A stretch of DNA of 64,000 nucleotides from Plastoroseomonas arctica (GTDB taxonomy: Bacteria > Pseudomonadota > Alphaproteobacteria > Acetobacterales > Acetobacteraceae). The DNA lies in the NCBI RefSeq assembly GCF_018128965.1, contig NZ_JAAEDH010000015.1, positions 1 through 64,000 of the forward strand. Reading direction: 5' to 3'. The notes under the pieces were generated by a model. The model ran no database searches, was not told the origin of the DNA, and was given only the letters and a program-made list of their open reading frames with translations. This document shows positions 42,228 to 50,730 of this stretch, piece by piece (positions within the stretch are counted from its first letter, which is position 1; every line of letters begins with the position of its first letter). A program made the translations under genes and the position numbers.

Positions 42228-43169
42228 TCAGCGCCGCATCAGCACCTCCCACCGGGTGACCTCGGCGGCCAGGTAGGCATCGGTGGCGTCCAGGCCCAGA
42301 GCCGGGATGCGGTCCGCGCCCAAGCCGGCGAGGCGCGCCCGCAGCCCCTCGCCCGCCAGCGCCCGGGCGATCGCCACCGACAGCGCCTCGCGCACCGGGC
42401 GCGGCGTGGCGGCGGGGGCGAAGACCGCCTGCCAGACCGCCATCTCGGCATCCACGCCCATCTCGCGCAGCGTGGGCACGTCGGGCGCGGTGCTGTTCCG
42501 CTCCGCCGTCGTCACGGCAAAGGCGCGGGCCTGGCCGCCGCGCGCGGTCTGGAACGCCGTGGCCCCTGCGTCGAACACCACCGCGATCCGCCCGGCCGCG
42601 AGGTCCAGCGTCGCCGCCGCCCCACCCCGATACGGGATCTCGTTCATCTGAACCCCCGCCGCGCGCTGGAACAGGATGGCCGCCATCTGCAGCGTCCCGC
42701 CGCCGCCGGTACTGCCATAGTCGAACCGGCCAGGTGCGGCGCGGGCGAGTGCGACGAACTCACGCAGGTCGCGGGCGGGCAGGGTGTTCGCCACCAGCAT
42801 CACCATGGGTGATTCCGCCAGGATGGTGATGCCGGTGAGGGAGGTGTGCGGGTCCACCGGCGGGCGCTCCACCACCACGCGCAGCACGGCGTGGCCTGTG
42901 TTGTTGAGCAGCAGCGTGTGGCCATCGGCAGTGGCGCGCGCCACGGCCTCCGCACCCACCATGCCGCCGCCGCCGGCGCGGTTCTCCACCACCACCGGCT
43001 GCGGCAGGATGGGCCCCAGCGCCTCGGCCAGCACGCGGGCAATCACGTCGGTCGCCCCGCCGGCGGCATAGGGCACCACCAGGCGGATCGGGCGGTCCGG
43101 GAAGGCCTGCGCGGCCACCGGCAGCAGGACGAGGCAGGCCGCAAGCGCGCGGCGGGCAAGGCGGGACAT
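42228..43169 (-). CDS. Bug/TctC-family receptor
   Basis: This 313-residue periplasmic binding protein has a short leader (SRLARRALAACLVLLPVAAQA) and the Bug signatures 'LVVPYAAGGATDVIARVLAE', 'ENRAGGGGMVGAEAVARA.ADG' and 'NEIPYRGGAAATLDLAAGRI'. The start at 43169 is chosen because GAGGA lies eight bases upstream; the ATG at 43178 has none. Its pocket loop 'AAGGATDV' differs from the PPGGGSD form of the other receptors, so a different ligand is likely. Orphan, with no transport subunits near. Confidence 0.93.
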   Translation of the reverse strand: MSRLARRALAACLVLLPVAAQAFPDRPIRLVVPYAAGGATDVIARVLAEALGPILPQPVVVENRAGGGGMVGAEAVARATADGHTLLLNNTGHAVLRVVVERPPVDPHTSLTGITILAESPMVMLVANTLPARDLREFVALARAAPGRFDYGSTGGGGTLQMAAILFQRAAGVQMNEIPYRGGAAATLDLAAGRIAVVFDAGATAFQTARGGQARAFAVTTAERNSTAPDVPTLREMGVDAEMAVWQAVFAPAATPRPVREALSVAIARALAGEGLRARLAGLGADRIPALGLDATDAYLAAEVTRWEVLMRR

Positions 43170-43513
43170 GGGCGTCATCCTCGGTCGGGGCGCTCTGGGG
43201 CGCCGTTTCCCGGGCATCATGTCGCCGCCGCTCCGTCGCGACCAGCCCGCGCGCGCCTGGGCGAATTGTTGCAATTCTGTGCACCGCCCCGCGGCGGGTT
43301 CTGCCTGAAAAACAGGCATTCATCGGCAAGTCTGGCGTTCGCCCGCCGCGTCAGGGCGGCGTTGGGGATGCGGCGCCTGCCCGTAAGGCCAGCGCAAACA
43401 GGGCGGCATCCTTCTTGCTGTCCCACAATCCACCCTGCATAGCGTCGCCTGCAACGGCGCGCGCCGGGCCGGGAGAAATGATCATGGCGCCACCAGAAGA
43501 CAGGAAGACAAGA
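43170..43513. other. Divergent promoter region between a Bug receptor and a porin gene
   Basis: This 344-base space holds two small inverted repeats: GAATTG-TTG-CAATTC (43263-43277) and TGCCTG-AAAAA-CAGGCA (43302-43318). The first, with a 3-base centre, looks like an operator; the second is a possible hairpin. No convincing gene is present. Confidence 0.5.
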
Positions 43514-44320
43514 ATGACCCTCGCTGCCCCGATCGCCTTGCGGCTGCGCCGGCGATTGACGCGCCTTCGCCTGACCACACTCGCCGCCGCGATCGTCGCC
43601 GGCCTCGGATTCGGCGTGGCCGCCCCGGCGCGCGCGCAGGTCGATCTCGGTGCCGGCCTCTCGCTCACCGGCACCGTCGCCGGCACGACCGACTACCTGT
43701 TCCGCGGCATCAGCCAGACCCGCAACCGCCCCACCGTCCAGGGCACGCTCGAGCTCAGCCATGAGAGCGGCGTCTACATCGGCGCCTTCCTCAGCGGCGT
43801 CGCCTTCCAGGGCGGCTATGATGCCCGCCAGGAGCTCGACCTCACCGCCGGCTATCGCTTCGAGATCGGCCCGGTGAAGTTCGACACCTACGTGATCGGC
43901 TACACCTACCCGGGCTACACCGCCCAGCCCGGCTTCCAGGAGCTCGCCTACCTCGAAGTCGGCGCCCGCGGCACCATCGAGCTCGGCGACTTCACGCTGA
44001 CCGCGGCGGCCAACTATTCGCCCAACTATTTCGGTCGCTCGGGGTCGGGCGTCTACATCGAGGGCGGGGTGGACTACAAGGTGCCGGTGCTGGAGCTGGT
44101 GCTCAGCGGCCGCCTTGGCTACCAGTTCATCGAGCGTCCTGCCCGCTTCGGCATCACGCCCGACAGCTACCTCTACTACGGCGTGTCGGTGTCGCGTGAG
44201 ATCGCCTACGGCATCACCGCCTCCGTCGGCTACTACGGCACCGACCTGAGCGAGCGGGAATGCGGCGGGCTGAAGATCTGCAACTCGCGCTTCCTGGCCA
44301 GCCTGACGCTGAAGTTCTGA
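43514..44320 (+). CDS. TorF-family outer-membrane beta-barrel protein (Gcw_chp)
   Basis: About 268 residues. A long basic N region and hydrophobic core (residues 1-45) end near ARAQ. The mature chain shows alternating strands typical of an outer-membrane barrel: 'GTVAGTTDYLFRGISQTRNRPTVQG', 'LELSHESGVYIGAFLSGV', 'GYRFEIGPVKFDTYVIGYTY', ending with C-terminal Phe (FLASLTLKF). The opening 'TDYLFRGISQT' marks the TorF/Gcw_chp porin-like family. Three in-frame ATGs exist; the one with AGGAAG six bases upstream is used. A strong terminator follows. Substrate unknown. Confidence 0.87.
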   Translation: MTLAAPIALRLRRRLTRLRLTTLAAAIVAGLGFGVAAPARAQVDLGAGLSLTGTVAGTTDYLFRGISQTRNRPTVQGTLELSHESGVYIGAFLSGVAFQGGYDARQELDLTAGYRFEIGPVKFDTYVIGYTYPGYTAQPGFQELAYLEVGARGTIELGDFTLTAAANYSPNYFGRSGSGVYIEGGVDYKVPVLELVLSGRLGYQFIERPARFGITPDSYLYYGVSVSREIAYGITASVGYYGTDLSERECGGLKICNSRFLASLTLKF

Positions 44321-44381
44321 TGGCGCACCTGGCGTGACGGTGCTGGCCTTGCCGCGCGGCTCCCGCCGCCCAAGGTAGATG

Positions 44382-44412
44382 AGCCGGCGAGGCACAGCTT
44401 CGCCGGCTTTTT
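44382..44412 (+). terminator. Intrinsic terminator of the TorF-like gene
   Basis: Nine-base arms AGCCGGCGA and TCGCCGGCT are followed by TTTTT. It lies 62 bases after the stop, in front of the next plus-strand gene, and is the cleanest Rho-independent terminator in the window. Confidence 0.83.
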
Positions 44413-44476
44413 CGTATGGGGGTTTGCAGGACCCGGAGGGCTTGCCATCCTCCTCCGCCGAGGAGAGGGCCGCCAC

Positions 44477-45448
44477 ATGGCCAAGGATGATTGGGAAATA
44501 CCGGAATCGCTGCAGCCGGACCCGGCGCGGCTGGGGTTCGACCTGAACCGCGCGCTCGGGGCCGTGGTGTCGCTGCGCGCGCAGGTGCCCGAGGACGCCT
44601 TCACCGCCTCGGTGCTCGGCACCGACCGGGAGGGGAGTGGTGTGCTGATCGGCGCGGATGGCCTGGTGCTCACCATCGGCTATCTGGTGACCGAGGCTGA
44701 GAGCGTATGGCTGCGCTTCGGCGATGGCCGCGTGTTGCCGGGGACGGTCATGGGCATCGACCAGGAGACCGGCTTCGGCTTGGTGCAGTGCCTGGGGCGC
44801 CCGCATGTGGCGCCACTTCCGCTGGGCGACAGTGAGGGTCTGCAGGTGGGGGGTGCCGCGGTGCTCGCCGGCGCCGGCGGGCGCACCCATGCGCTGGCCT
44901 GCAAGCTGGTCGCGCGTCAGGTCTTCGCGGGGTACTGGGAATATCTGCTGGAGGATGCGCTGTTCACGGCGCCCGCCCACCCCGCCTGGGGCGGGGCGGC
45001 GCTGATCGGGCCTGACGGGTCGCTGATCGGGATCGGGTCCCTCATCCTGCAGGAAGGCGATGAGAGCCGGCGCAAGGACCTCAACATGGTGGTGCCCATC
45101 CACCGCCTGCGGCCGGTGCTGGACGCGATCATGACGCGCGGCCGCCCGGATCGGCCGGTGCGCCCCTGGCTCGGCCTCTACGCGACCGAGGACGAGGATG
45201 GCGTCACCATCGCTTCGCTCGCCCCCGGTGGCCCGGCCGAGAAGGCCGGTATCCGTGCGGGCGACCGCGTTGTCTCCGTGGCCGGTGCGCCGGTGGGTGA
45301 CCTGGCCGAGCTGTGGCGCGCGGTGTGGTCGGTGGGCGATGCCGGTGTGAGCGTGACGCTGAAGCTCGCGCGGCGGAGTGCGACGCGCGAAATCACGGTG
45401 GAATCATCCGATCGGCAGCGTTTCCTGAAGGCCCCGCGGCTGCATTGA
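44477..45448 (+). CDS. Degenerate HtrA-like protein with intact PDZ domain
   Basis: This 323-residue protein has a trypsin-like S1C fold (residues ~25-205) and one PDZ domain (~215-310, 'GLYATEDEDGVTIASLAPGGPAEKAGIRAGDRVVSV'). In the three catalytic positions the triad is absent: the His of 'LTNxHVV' is Tyr69 (LTIGYLV), the Asp is Gly99 (ETGFGLV), and the Ser of 'GNSGGPL' is Gly172 (AWGGAAL). It lacks a signal peptide, so it is cytoplasmic. It is therefore a binding or scaffold protein, not a protease. Its 3' end overlaps pdeM by 45 bases, convergent. Confidence 0.87.
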   Translation: MAKDDWEIPESLQPDPARLGFDLNRALGAVVSLRAQVPEDAFTASVLGTDREGSGVLIGADGLVLTIGYLVTEAESVWLRFGDGRVLPGTVMGIDQETGFGLVQCLGRPHVAPLPLGDSEGLQVGGAAVLAGAGGRTHALACKLVARQVFAGYWEYLLEDALFTAPAHPAWGGAALIGPDGSLIGIGSLILQEGDESRRKDLNMVVPIHRLRPVLDAIMTRGRPDRPVRPWLGLYATEDEDGVTIASLAPGGPAEKAGIRAGDRVVSVAGAPVGDLAELWRAVWSVGDAGVSVTLKLARRSATREITVESSDRQRFLKAPRLH

Positions 45449-46120
45449 GCGCCGCGGCGGAACCGGAAAACTGAACAGCCGCTCCGCGCCCAGCAGGAAG
45501 GCGCGTCCGCCGCGCGGGAACAGCGTCGCGATTGCCGGGTCTGCGATCTCCAACCCGCCCGTGTAGGCGCCGAACGCCGGCAGCAGCACGCGGTTCGCAC
45601 TGGTCACGAAGCAGGGCCGCGTCACCGAACCCGCGCGCGTCGCCATCGCGGCCTTGGGGTGCAGGTGGCCGGCGACCTCGTGTCCCTGCATCAGCCGGGC
45701 CGTGGGGATGTGCCGGAACGTCATCGGCCCTTCCTCCAGCACATCGACCGCATCGCCGGGCAGGTCAGGTGGCAGCGCCGGATCATGGTTGCCGAGCAGC
45801 CAGGTGATGCTCAGCCCCTGCGCCAGCACCGCCAGCGCCTGGGCATCCGCCACCGTCAGCCGCGACGTCGCGCGATGGAAACTGTCGCCGAGGAACACCA
45901 GCCGCTGCGGCCGGTGCCGGCGAAGCAGCCGGCGCAGCCGGTCCAGGGTTTCGGCGCTGTCGTAGGGCGGTACGAACTGGCCACGGGTGGCGAAGGAACT
46001 GCCCTTCTCGAGGTGCAGATCGGCGACGGCCATCAGCTTGCGAGCGGGCCAGAGGAGGGCGCCGCCAGGGTCGAGCATGAACCGCTCGCCGGCGATGTGC
46101 AGCGGGGCGAGGGCGCTCAT
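45404..46120 (-). CDS. pdeM: Ligase-associated DNA damage response endonuclease PdeM
   Basis: This 238-residue metallophosphoesterase shows all metal motifs: 'AVADLHLEKG', 'FLGDSFH', 'LLGNHDP' and 'GHEVAGHLHPKA', followed by 'RPCFVTSANRVLLPAFGAYTGG', the conserved tail of PdeM. It belongs to the four-gene module with an Lhr-type helicase, a metallo-beta-lactamase exonuclease and an ATP-dependent ligase, thought to process damaged DNA ends. It overlaps the HtrA-like gene at its 3' end. A pair of dispersed palindromes separates it from the helicase gene. Confidence 0.92.
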   Translation of the reverse strand: MSALAPLHIAGERFMLDPGGALLWPARKLMAVADLHLEKGSSFATRGQFVPPYDSAETLDRLRRLLRRHRPQRLVFLGDSFHRATSRLTVADAQALAVLAQGLSITWLLGNHDPALPPDLPGDAVDVLEEGPMTFRHIPTARLMQGHEVAGHLHPKAAMATRAGSVTRPCFVTSANRVLLPAFGAYTGGLEIADPAIATLFPRGGRAFLLGAERLFSFPVPPRRSMQPRGLQETLPIG

Positions 46121-46130
46121 GGCGACAGCA

Positions 46131-46152
46131 TGGGGGAAATGAATTTCCCCCA
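46131..46152. repeat. Dispersed palindrome, copy 5
   Basis: TGGGGGAAAT and ATTTCCCCCA around GA; left end of the 46123-46300 pair, 10 bases from the pdeM start. The first in-frame ATG of a longer pdeM frame lies within it, but the ATG at 46120 is the better start. Confidence 0.87.
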
Positions 46153-46270
46153 AACCCCCATTCTTTTGTTTTTATCTATTGGTGCTTGCGGCACGGCCAT
46201 ATCGCGTGCCGCGAACTCGGTGCGACCTACCAACCCGAACCAATCATTCAAAAATAAAAGAAAGGGGGTT

Positions 46271-46292
46271 TGGGGGAAATTCATTTCCCCCA
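46271..46292. repeat. Dispersed palindrome, copy 6
   Basis: TGGGGGAAAT and ATTTCCCCCA around TC; right end of the pair, 22 bases beyond the helicase stop on the minus strand. It could act as that gene's transcript end. Confidence 0.87.
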
Positions 46293-46313
46293 TGCTGTCG
46301 TCCAAACCCACTC

Positions 46314-48845
46314 TCATCTCCCCAAAGCCTTCTTCCCCACCCGCCGCGTAAACCGCCCCTGATGCTTCGGCCGATCCATGTTTGCCGGCCGGATCGTCAC
46401 GCCTTCCAGGACCTCCGCCAGTGTCTCCGAGAACACCTCGGCGCCTTCCGTGACATCCGCGACCAGGGAAGCGGCCTCTGCCAGCAGCGCGTCTTCGGCG
46501 CCGCCGGCCACCCATTCGTGGCCTTCCTCGATCAGCGCCGGGACGGCCAGAGGCGAGACCCGGTCGAGGCGCATGTGCCGGATTCCCACCTTCGCGCGCG
46601 CCAGGATCATGGCGATGCGCCGCACGTCGGTGAGGCCGCCAGCGGCTTCGGCACGGGTGGCGCGGAGCAGGATGTGGTCCGGTTCATGGCGGCGGAGCAC
46701 GTCGTAGATCAGGTCTGCGTTCACGGACATGGCGCGCCCGGATTTTTCCTGGCCCGGCTGGTTGCGGGCGATGAGGCCGGCGATGGTGGCGATGTTGCGG
46801 AAGGACCTCCGCAGAACGGAGGATTCTGCGATCCATTCCTCCAGCGGTTCGCCGAGCAGGTCTTCCTCGAACAGGGGCGCAACGTCATCGGGCTCGAAGG
46901 CCGACCAGATGGCGATGACGTAGTCGGTCGCGACGTAGCCGAGCGGGCCGTAGCCCAGGGTTTCCATGCGCTTGGTGACGAGCATGCCCAGCGTCTGGTG
47001 CGCGAGGCGGCCCTCGAAGCCATAAGCGATGAGGAACCAGCGGCCCCCACGCGGGAAGGTCTCGACCAGCAGCCCGTCGCGTTCGGGGAGCGCGCTGCGG
47101 AGCTGTTGCAGGCGCAGCCATTCGCGGACGGGCTCCGGCAGGGCGCCCCAGCGGGATGGGTCAGACAGGATGTCGCGCACGCGGGCAGCCAGGTAGGTGG
47201 AGAGTGGCATGCGCGCACCGGCGTAGACAGGGACACGGGGCTCGCCTTCGCCGCCGCGGGTAACCAGGCAGGACATGCCGTCGATGCCCTCGTAGCGGAG
47301 CAGTTGGCCGCCGAAGAGGAAGCAGTCGCCGCGGGTCAGCGTGGCGGCGAAGTATTCCTCCACCTCGCCCAGAATCCCGCCGCCGCGGAGCCGTACCTTC
47401 AGCATCGGCGCCTCGACGATGGTGCCGAGGTTGAGCTTCAGCAGCAGTGCGGAACGTGCGTCGCGCAGGTGGACCATGCCCTCGGAATCACGGAACAGGC
47501 GGCGGAAGCGCTCATAGGCCTGCAGAGCATAGCCGCCGTCTTCGACGAAGCGCAGCGTGTCGTCGAAATCGCGCCGGCTCAGCGCCGCGTAGGGGCCGCA
47601 GGCCGACACCTCGGCGAAGAGTGCGTCGGGGTGGAAGGGCCCCGAGCACGCCATGGCCAGGATGTGCTGCGCGAGCACGTCGAGTCCCCCCGGCCGCGGC
47701 GCCTCGCCGTCGAGGTCGTGCGCGGCGACGGCCTCGGTGGCGGCGGCGCATTCGATGACCTCGAAGCGGTTGGCGGGGACGAGGATGGCGGCGGAGGCCT
47801 CGTCCATGCGGTGGTTGGCGCGCCCTACGCGCTGGAGCAGGCGGGACACGCCCTTCGGCGCGCCGACCTGGATGACCTGGTCGACGGCGCCCCAGTCGAT
47901 CCCGAGGTCGAGCGAGGCGGTCGCGACCACAGCGCGCAGCTTGCCCTCCGCCATGGCGGCCTCGACCTTGCGGCGGGTTTCGATCTGCAGGCTGCCATGG
48001 TGCATGGCGATCGGCAGGGTTTTTTCGTTCAGCCGCCACAGCGCCTGGAAACACAGCTCCGCCTGGGCGCGGGTGTTGACGAAGACGATGGTGACGCCCG
48101 CGGCCTCGATGCGCCGATAGACCTCGGGCATGGAGGCAAGGCCCATATGGCCTCCCCAGGGGAGGTGGCCCTCGGGGAGGAGCATGCCCAGGATGGGCGC
48201 CGCGCCGGGGTGGGCGGTGACAAGGCGCACGTCGTCCGGCCGCGCGGTGGGGGAGAGCCAGGCGCGCAGCGGCTCGGGGTGGGCGACGGTCGCGGAGAGG
48301 CCGACGCGGCGTGCCTTGGGCGCCAGCGTGGCGAGGCGCGAGAGGCACAGCGCCAATTGGTCGCCGCGCTTGGTGCCGGCCAGCGCGTGGATCTCATCGA
48401 CCACGATGGCGTCCAGCCCCGCGAAGAATTGAGCGGCCTCGGGCTGCATCAGCAGCAGCACCAGGCTTTCGGGCGTGGTGAGCAGGAATTCGGGCGGTGC
48501 CACGCGCTGTCGGGCACGGCGATTGGCCGGCGTGTCGCCGGTGCGCGTCTCGATGCGGATGGGCAGCCCCATGGCCTCGACCGGTGCGGTGAGGTTGCGC
48601 GCGATGTCGACGGCGAGTGCCTTGAGTGGCGAGATATACAGCGTGTGCAGGCCCGGGCGGGGCCGTGCATGCAGGTCAAGCAGCGAGGGCAGGAAGCCCG
48701 CCAGCGTCTTGCCGCCGCCGGTGGGTGCAACCAGCAGGGCGCTCTCCCCGGCCTCCGCAGCCTCGACCAGCGCCGCCTGGTGCGGGCGCAGCGTCCAGCC
48801 GCGATCCGCGAACCAGCGGGCGAAAAGTTCTGGCAATGTTCCCAT
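46314..48845 (-). CDS. Ligase-associated DEXH-box (Lhr-type) helicase
   Basis: This 843-residue superfamily 2 helicase has Walker A 'LVAPTGGGKTLAG' near residue 45, Walker B 'VVDEIHAL', motif III 'VGLSATVA', then 'IVFVNTRAQAELCFQ' and the arginine finger motif 'LLQRVGRANHR'. The C-terminal part matches the Lhr core winged-helix and specialised domains (DUF4011-like 'GDCFLFGGQLLRYEG', 'PRVPVYAGARMPLSTYLA'). It is a member of the ligase-associated DNA damage response cassette. Start MGTLPELFARWF is chosen; a longer start at 48902 would overlap the divergent exonuclease gene. Confidence 0.94.
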   Translation of the reverse strand: MGTLPELFARWFADRGWTLRPHQAALVEAAEAGESALLVAPTGGGKTLAGFLPSLLDLHARPRPGLHTLYISPLKALAVDIARNLTAPVEAMGLPIRIETRTGDTPANRRARQRVAPPEFLLTTPESLVLLLMQPEAAQFFAGLDAIVVDEIHALAGTKRGDQLALCLSRLATLAPKARRVGLSATVAHPEPLRAWLSPTARPDDVRLVTAHPGAAPILGMLLPEGHLPWGGHMGLASMPEVYRRIEAAGVTIVFVNTRAQAELCFQALWRLNEKTLPIAMHHGSLQIETRRKVEAAMAEGKLRAVVATASLDLGIDWGAVDQVIQVGAPKGVSRLLQRVGRANHRMDEASAAILVPANRFEVIECAAATEAVAAHDLDGEAPRPGGLDVLAQHILAMACSGPFHPDALFAEVSACGPYAALSRRDFDDTLRFVEDGGYALQAYERFRRLFRDSEGMVHLRDARSALLLKLNLGTIVEAPMLKVRLRGGGILGEVEEYFAATLTRGDCFLFGGQLLRYEGIDGMSCLVTRGGEGEPRVPVYAGARMPLSTYLAARVRDILSDPSRWGALPEPVREWLRLQQLRSALPERDGLLVETFPRGGRWFLIAYGFEGRLAHQTLGMLVTKRMETLGYGPLGYVATDYVIAIWSAFEPDDVAPLFEEDLLGEPLEEWIAESSVLRRSFRNIATIAGLIARNQPGQEKSGRAMSVNADLIYDVLRRHEPDHILLRATRAEAAGGLTDVRRIAMILARAKVGIRHMRLDRVSPLAVPALIEEGHEWVAGGAEDALLAEAASLVADVTEGAEVFSETLAEVLEGVTIRPANMDRPKHQGRFTRRVGKKALGR

Positions 48846-48900
48846 CTTGGGCGAATATGGCGGCTTGAGCCGAACCCGGGAAGGGCCAGTTTCACACCCC

Positions 48901-49947
48901 ATGCCGCCACACCCCGAAACCTGGCTCTGCGTCCGCCCCGAAGGCCTGTGGTGCCGGCCGGGCGAATTCTACATCGACCCGGTGCGCGCGGTGCCGCGGG
49001 CGGTGATCACCCACGGCCATTCCGACCATGCGCGTCCCGGCCATGGCGCGGTGCTGGGGACCTCGGAGACGCTCGCCATCATGCGCGCGCGCATGGGAGA
49101 GGGCCGCGCCGGGGATAGCCAGCAGGCGCTGGGGTATGGGGAAGCGCTGGCGGTCAACGGGGTGACGGTGTCGCTCGCGCCGGCGGGCCACGTGCTCGGC
49201 TCGGCGCAGGTGGTGATGGAGTGGCAGGGCAGCCGTGCCGTGGTCTCGGGCGACTACAAGCGGCGCGCGGACCCGACCTGCACGGCGTTCGAGCCCGTGG
49301 TGTGCGACGTCTTCGTGACCGAGGCGACCTTCGCGCTGCCGGTCTTCCGCCACCCGCCGGTGGAGGATGAAATCGCCAAGCTGCTCGCGAGCCTCGCGCT
49401 GTTTCCCGAGCGCGCACATGTGGTGGGCGTCTATGCCCTCGGAAAATGCCAGCGGCTGATCGCGCTGCTGCGGCGCGCCGGGTGGGACCGGCCGATCTAC
49501 ATCCATGGCGGGCTGGTCGCGCTGTGCGGGCTGTATGAGGCGCTGGGCGTCCCGCTCGGCCCGCTGCTGCCGGTGCCGCTCGTCAAGCGCGGTGGCCCGG
49601 CCATCCTGGCGGGCGAGATCGTGCTGGCTCCGCCGTCCGCCGAGGCCACGCCTTGGGCACGGCGCCTCGCGGAGCCCGTGACCTGCGCCGCCTCCGGCTG
49701 GATGCGGGTGCGGCAGCGCGCGAAGGCGCGCGGCATCGAACTGCCGATGATCATCTCCGACCACGCCGACTGGGACGAACTCCTCGACACATGCGCGGAG
49801 GTCCAGGCGCCGGAGGTGTGGGTGACGCATGGGCGGGAGGATGCGCTGATCCATGCGCTGTCGCTCCGCGGCGTGCGCGGCCGCGCGCTGCACCTGGTGG
49901 GGTTTTCCGAAGACGACGAGGAGGCCGCTCCCGTTGAGGCAGCCTAG
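48901..49947 (+). CDS. Ligase-associated DNA damage response exonuclease (metallo-beta-lactamase)
   Basis: This 348-residue nuclease of the SNM1/CPSF-like metallo-beta-lactamase/beta-CASP group has the zinc motif 'ITHGHSDHARPG' (HxHxDH), 'LAPAGHVLGSAQVVM' and 'VSGDYKRRADPTC'. The C-terminal 'DHADWDELLDTCAEVQAPEV' and 'WVTHGRED' supply the remaining ligands. It belongs to the same module as PdeM, the Lhr helicase and the ligase. It is divergent from the helicase gene. The next gene on the other strand converges within two bases. Confidence 0.93.
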   Translation: MPPHPETWLCVRPEGLWCRPGEFYIDPVRAVPRAVITHGHSDHARPGHGAVLGTSETLAIMRARMGEGRAGDSQQALGYGEALAVNGVTVSLAPAGHVLGSAQVVMEWQGSRAVVSGDYKRRADPTCTAFEPVVCDVFVTEATFALPVFRHPPVEDEIAKLLASLALFPERAHVVGVYALGKCQRLIALLRRAGWDRPIYIHGGLVALCGLYEALGVPLGPLLPVPLVKRGGPAILAGEIVLAPPSAEATPWARRLAEPVTCAASGWMRVRQRAKARGIELPMIISDHADWDELLDTCAEVQAPEVWVTHGREDALIHALSLRGVRGRALHLVGFSEDDEEAAPVEAA

Positions 49948-49948
49948 T

Positions 49949-50695
49949 CTAACGACGCAGCCAGTTCCGCTTCAGGCGCAGCCGCGCGCAGGTGGTGCGG
50001 ATGCGCCAGTCGCGCGCGAACAGCGCCCGGTACTTGCCTTCGAAGCGCTTCTGGGCCGCCTTGAAGCCGGCATCCTTGGTGCCTGGGCTGAGGTGACGCA
50101 GGTGGAAATCGATCACCCAGGCGCTGCGCCCGGCCAGGCGCGCGTGCAGGCACAGATCGGCGCCGTAGAAATGGAACCCGGTGAGGTCGGCGGAAAGTCC
50201 CAGCGGCGCGTCGCGATTCAGCACGATGAAGTTCTCATCGAGGCTCGCGGCGCGGGCGGGCAGGGCGCCACGATGCTGGTCCTCGCCATGAGGGTCGGAG
50301 ATGCGAATGGCGAGGTCGCCGGCATCGGTCCCCCCCGCGTTCCCGGCGAGCGCCCAGTCCGGATCCAGCGCATCGAGTTCGGCGAGGCGCACGGCGAGGA
50401 CCTCGGCGCCGTCATCGAGCAGCCGCACATCCTGGTGGCAGAGGATGATGAAGGGCGCCTGGCTCATCGTCATCAGGCGGGAGATGCCGCGATAGGCGTC
50501 CCAGGCGGGGCCCTCGGAATTGTCGAGGTAGAGGAATTCGCAAGTGTCGCGCGCGAAGCCGTTGGCGGAAAAACTCGCGACCATGGCGCGATACTGGGCG
50601 TGGTCCGTGACCAGCGTGCAGATGGAAAAGCGCGGCGCTGCGCGGGCCAGGCCCGCGTCGATGGGAAGTGCGCCAGTGTGACCGTCGGCCGCCAT
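49949..50695 (-). CDS. GT2/StrF-like glycosyltransferase-fold protein
   Basis: This 248-residue protein has no membrane segment. It starts 'RFSICTLVTDHAQYRAMVAS' and contains 'APFIILCHQDVRLLDDGAE', the HQDxR motif of StrF-related glycosyltransferase domains, followed by 'FHFYGADLCLHARLAGRSAW', which resembles a nucleotide-sugar-binding GT-A fold. The substrate is unknown. It is wedged, in reverse, between the exonuclease and ligase genes of the DNA repair cassette, so it is not obviously part of that pathway. Confidence 0.68.
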   Translation of the reverse strand: MAADGHTGALPIDAGLARAAPRFSICTLVTDHAQYRAMVASFSANGFARDTCEFLYLDNSEGPAWDAYRGISRLMTMSQAPFIILCHQDVRLLDDGAEVLAVRLAELDALDPDWALAGNAGGTDAGDLAIRISDPHGEDQHRGALPARAASLDENFIVLNRDAPLGLSADLTGFHFYGADLCLHARLAGRSAWVIDFHLRHLSPGTKDAGFKAAQKRFEGKYRALFARDWRIRTTCARLRLKRNWLRR

Positions 50696-50730
50696 GGCGG
50701 CGCTTATACAGTCTTTGCGGCGGGCGCGCG

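Larger units (their letters stand above)
46123..46300. mobile_element. Inverted pair of dispersed palindromes (MITE-like unit)
   Basis: The left end, read inward from 46123, and the right end, read inward from 46300, match over about 53 bases with few mismatches: CGACAGCA, then the palindrome, then AAACCCCCATTCTTTTGTTTTTAT versus AAACCCCCTTTCTTTTATTTTT. The whole 178-base unit can fold into one long hairpin. There is no reading frame inside. This has the look of a non-autonomous terminal-inverted-repeat element or REP doublet. No direct target duplication is seen. Confidence 0.6.

Noticed and set aside
46179-49118. 979-codon open frame on the plus strand across the helicase gene
   Set aside because: It is antisense to a well-supported DEXH helicase with all motifs. 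Long antisense frames are expected at this GC content, and its product is Arg/Gly/Asp-rich without a fold.
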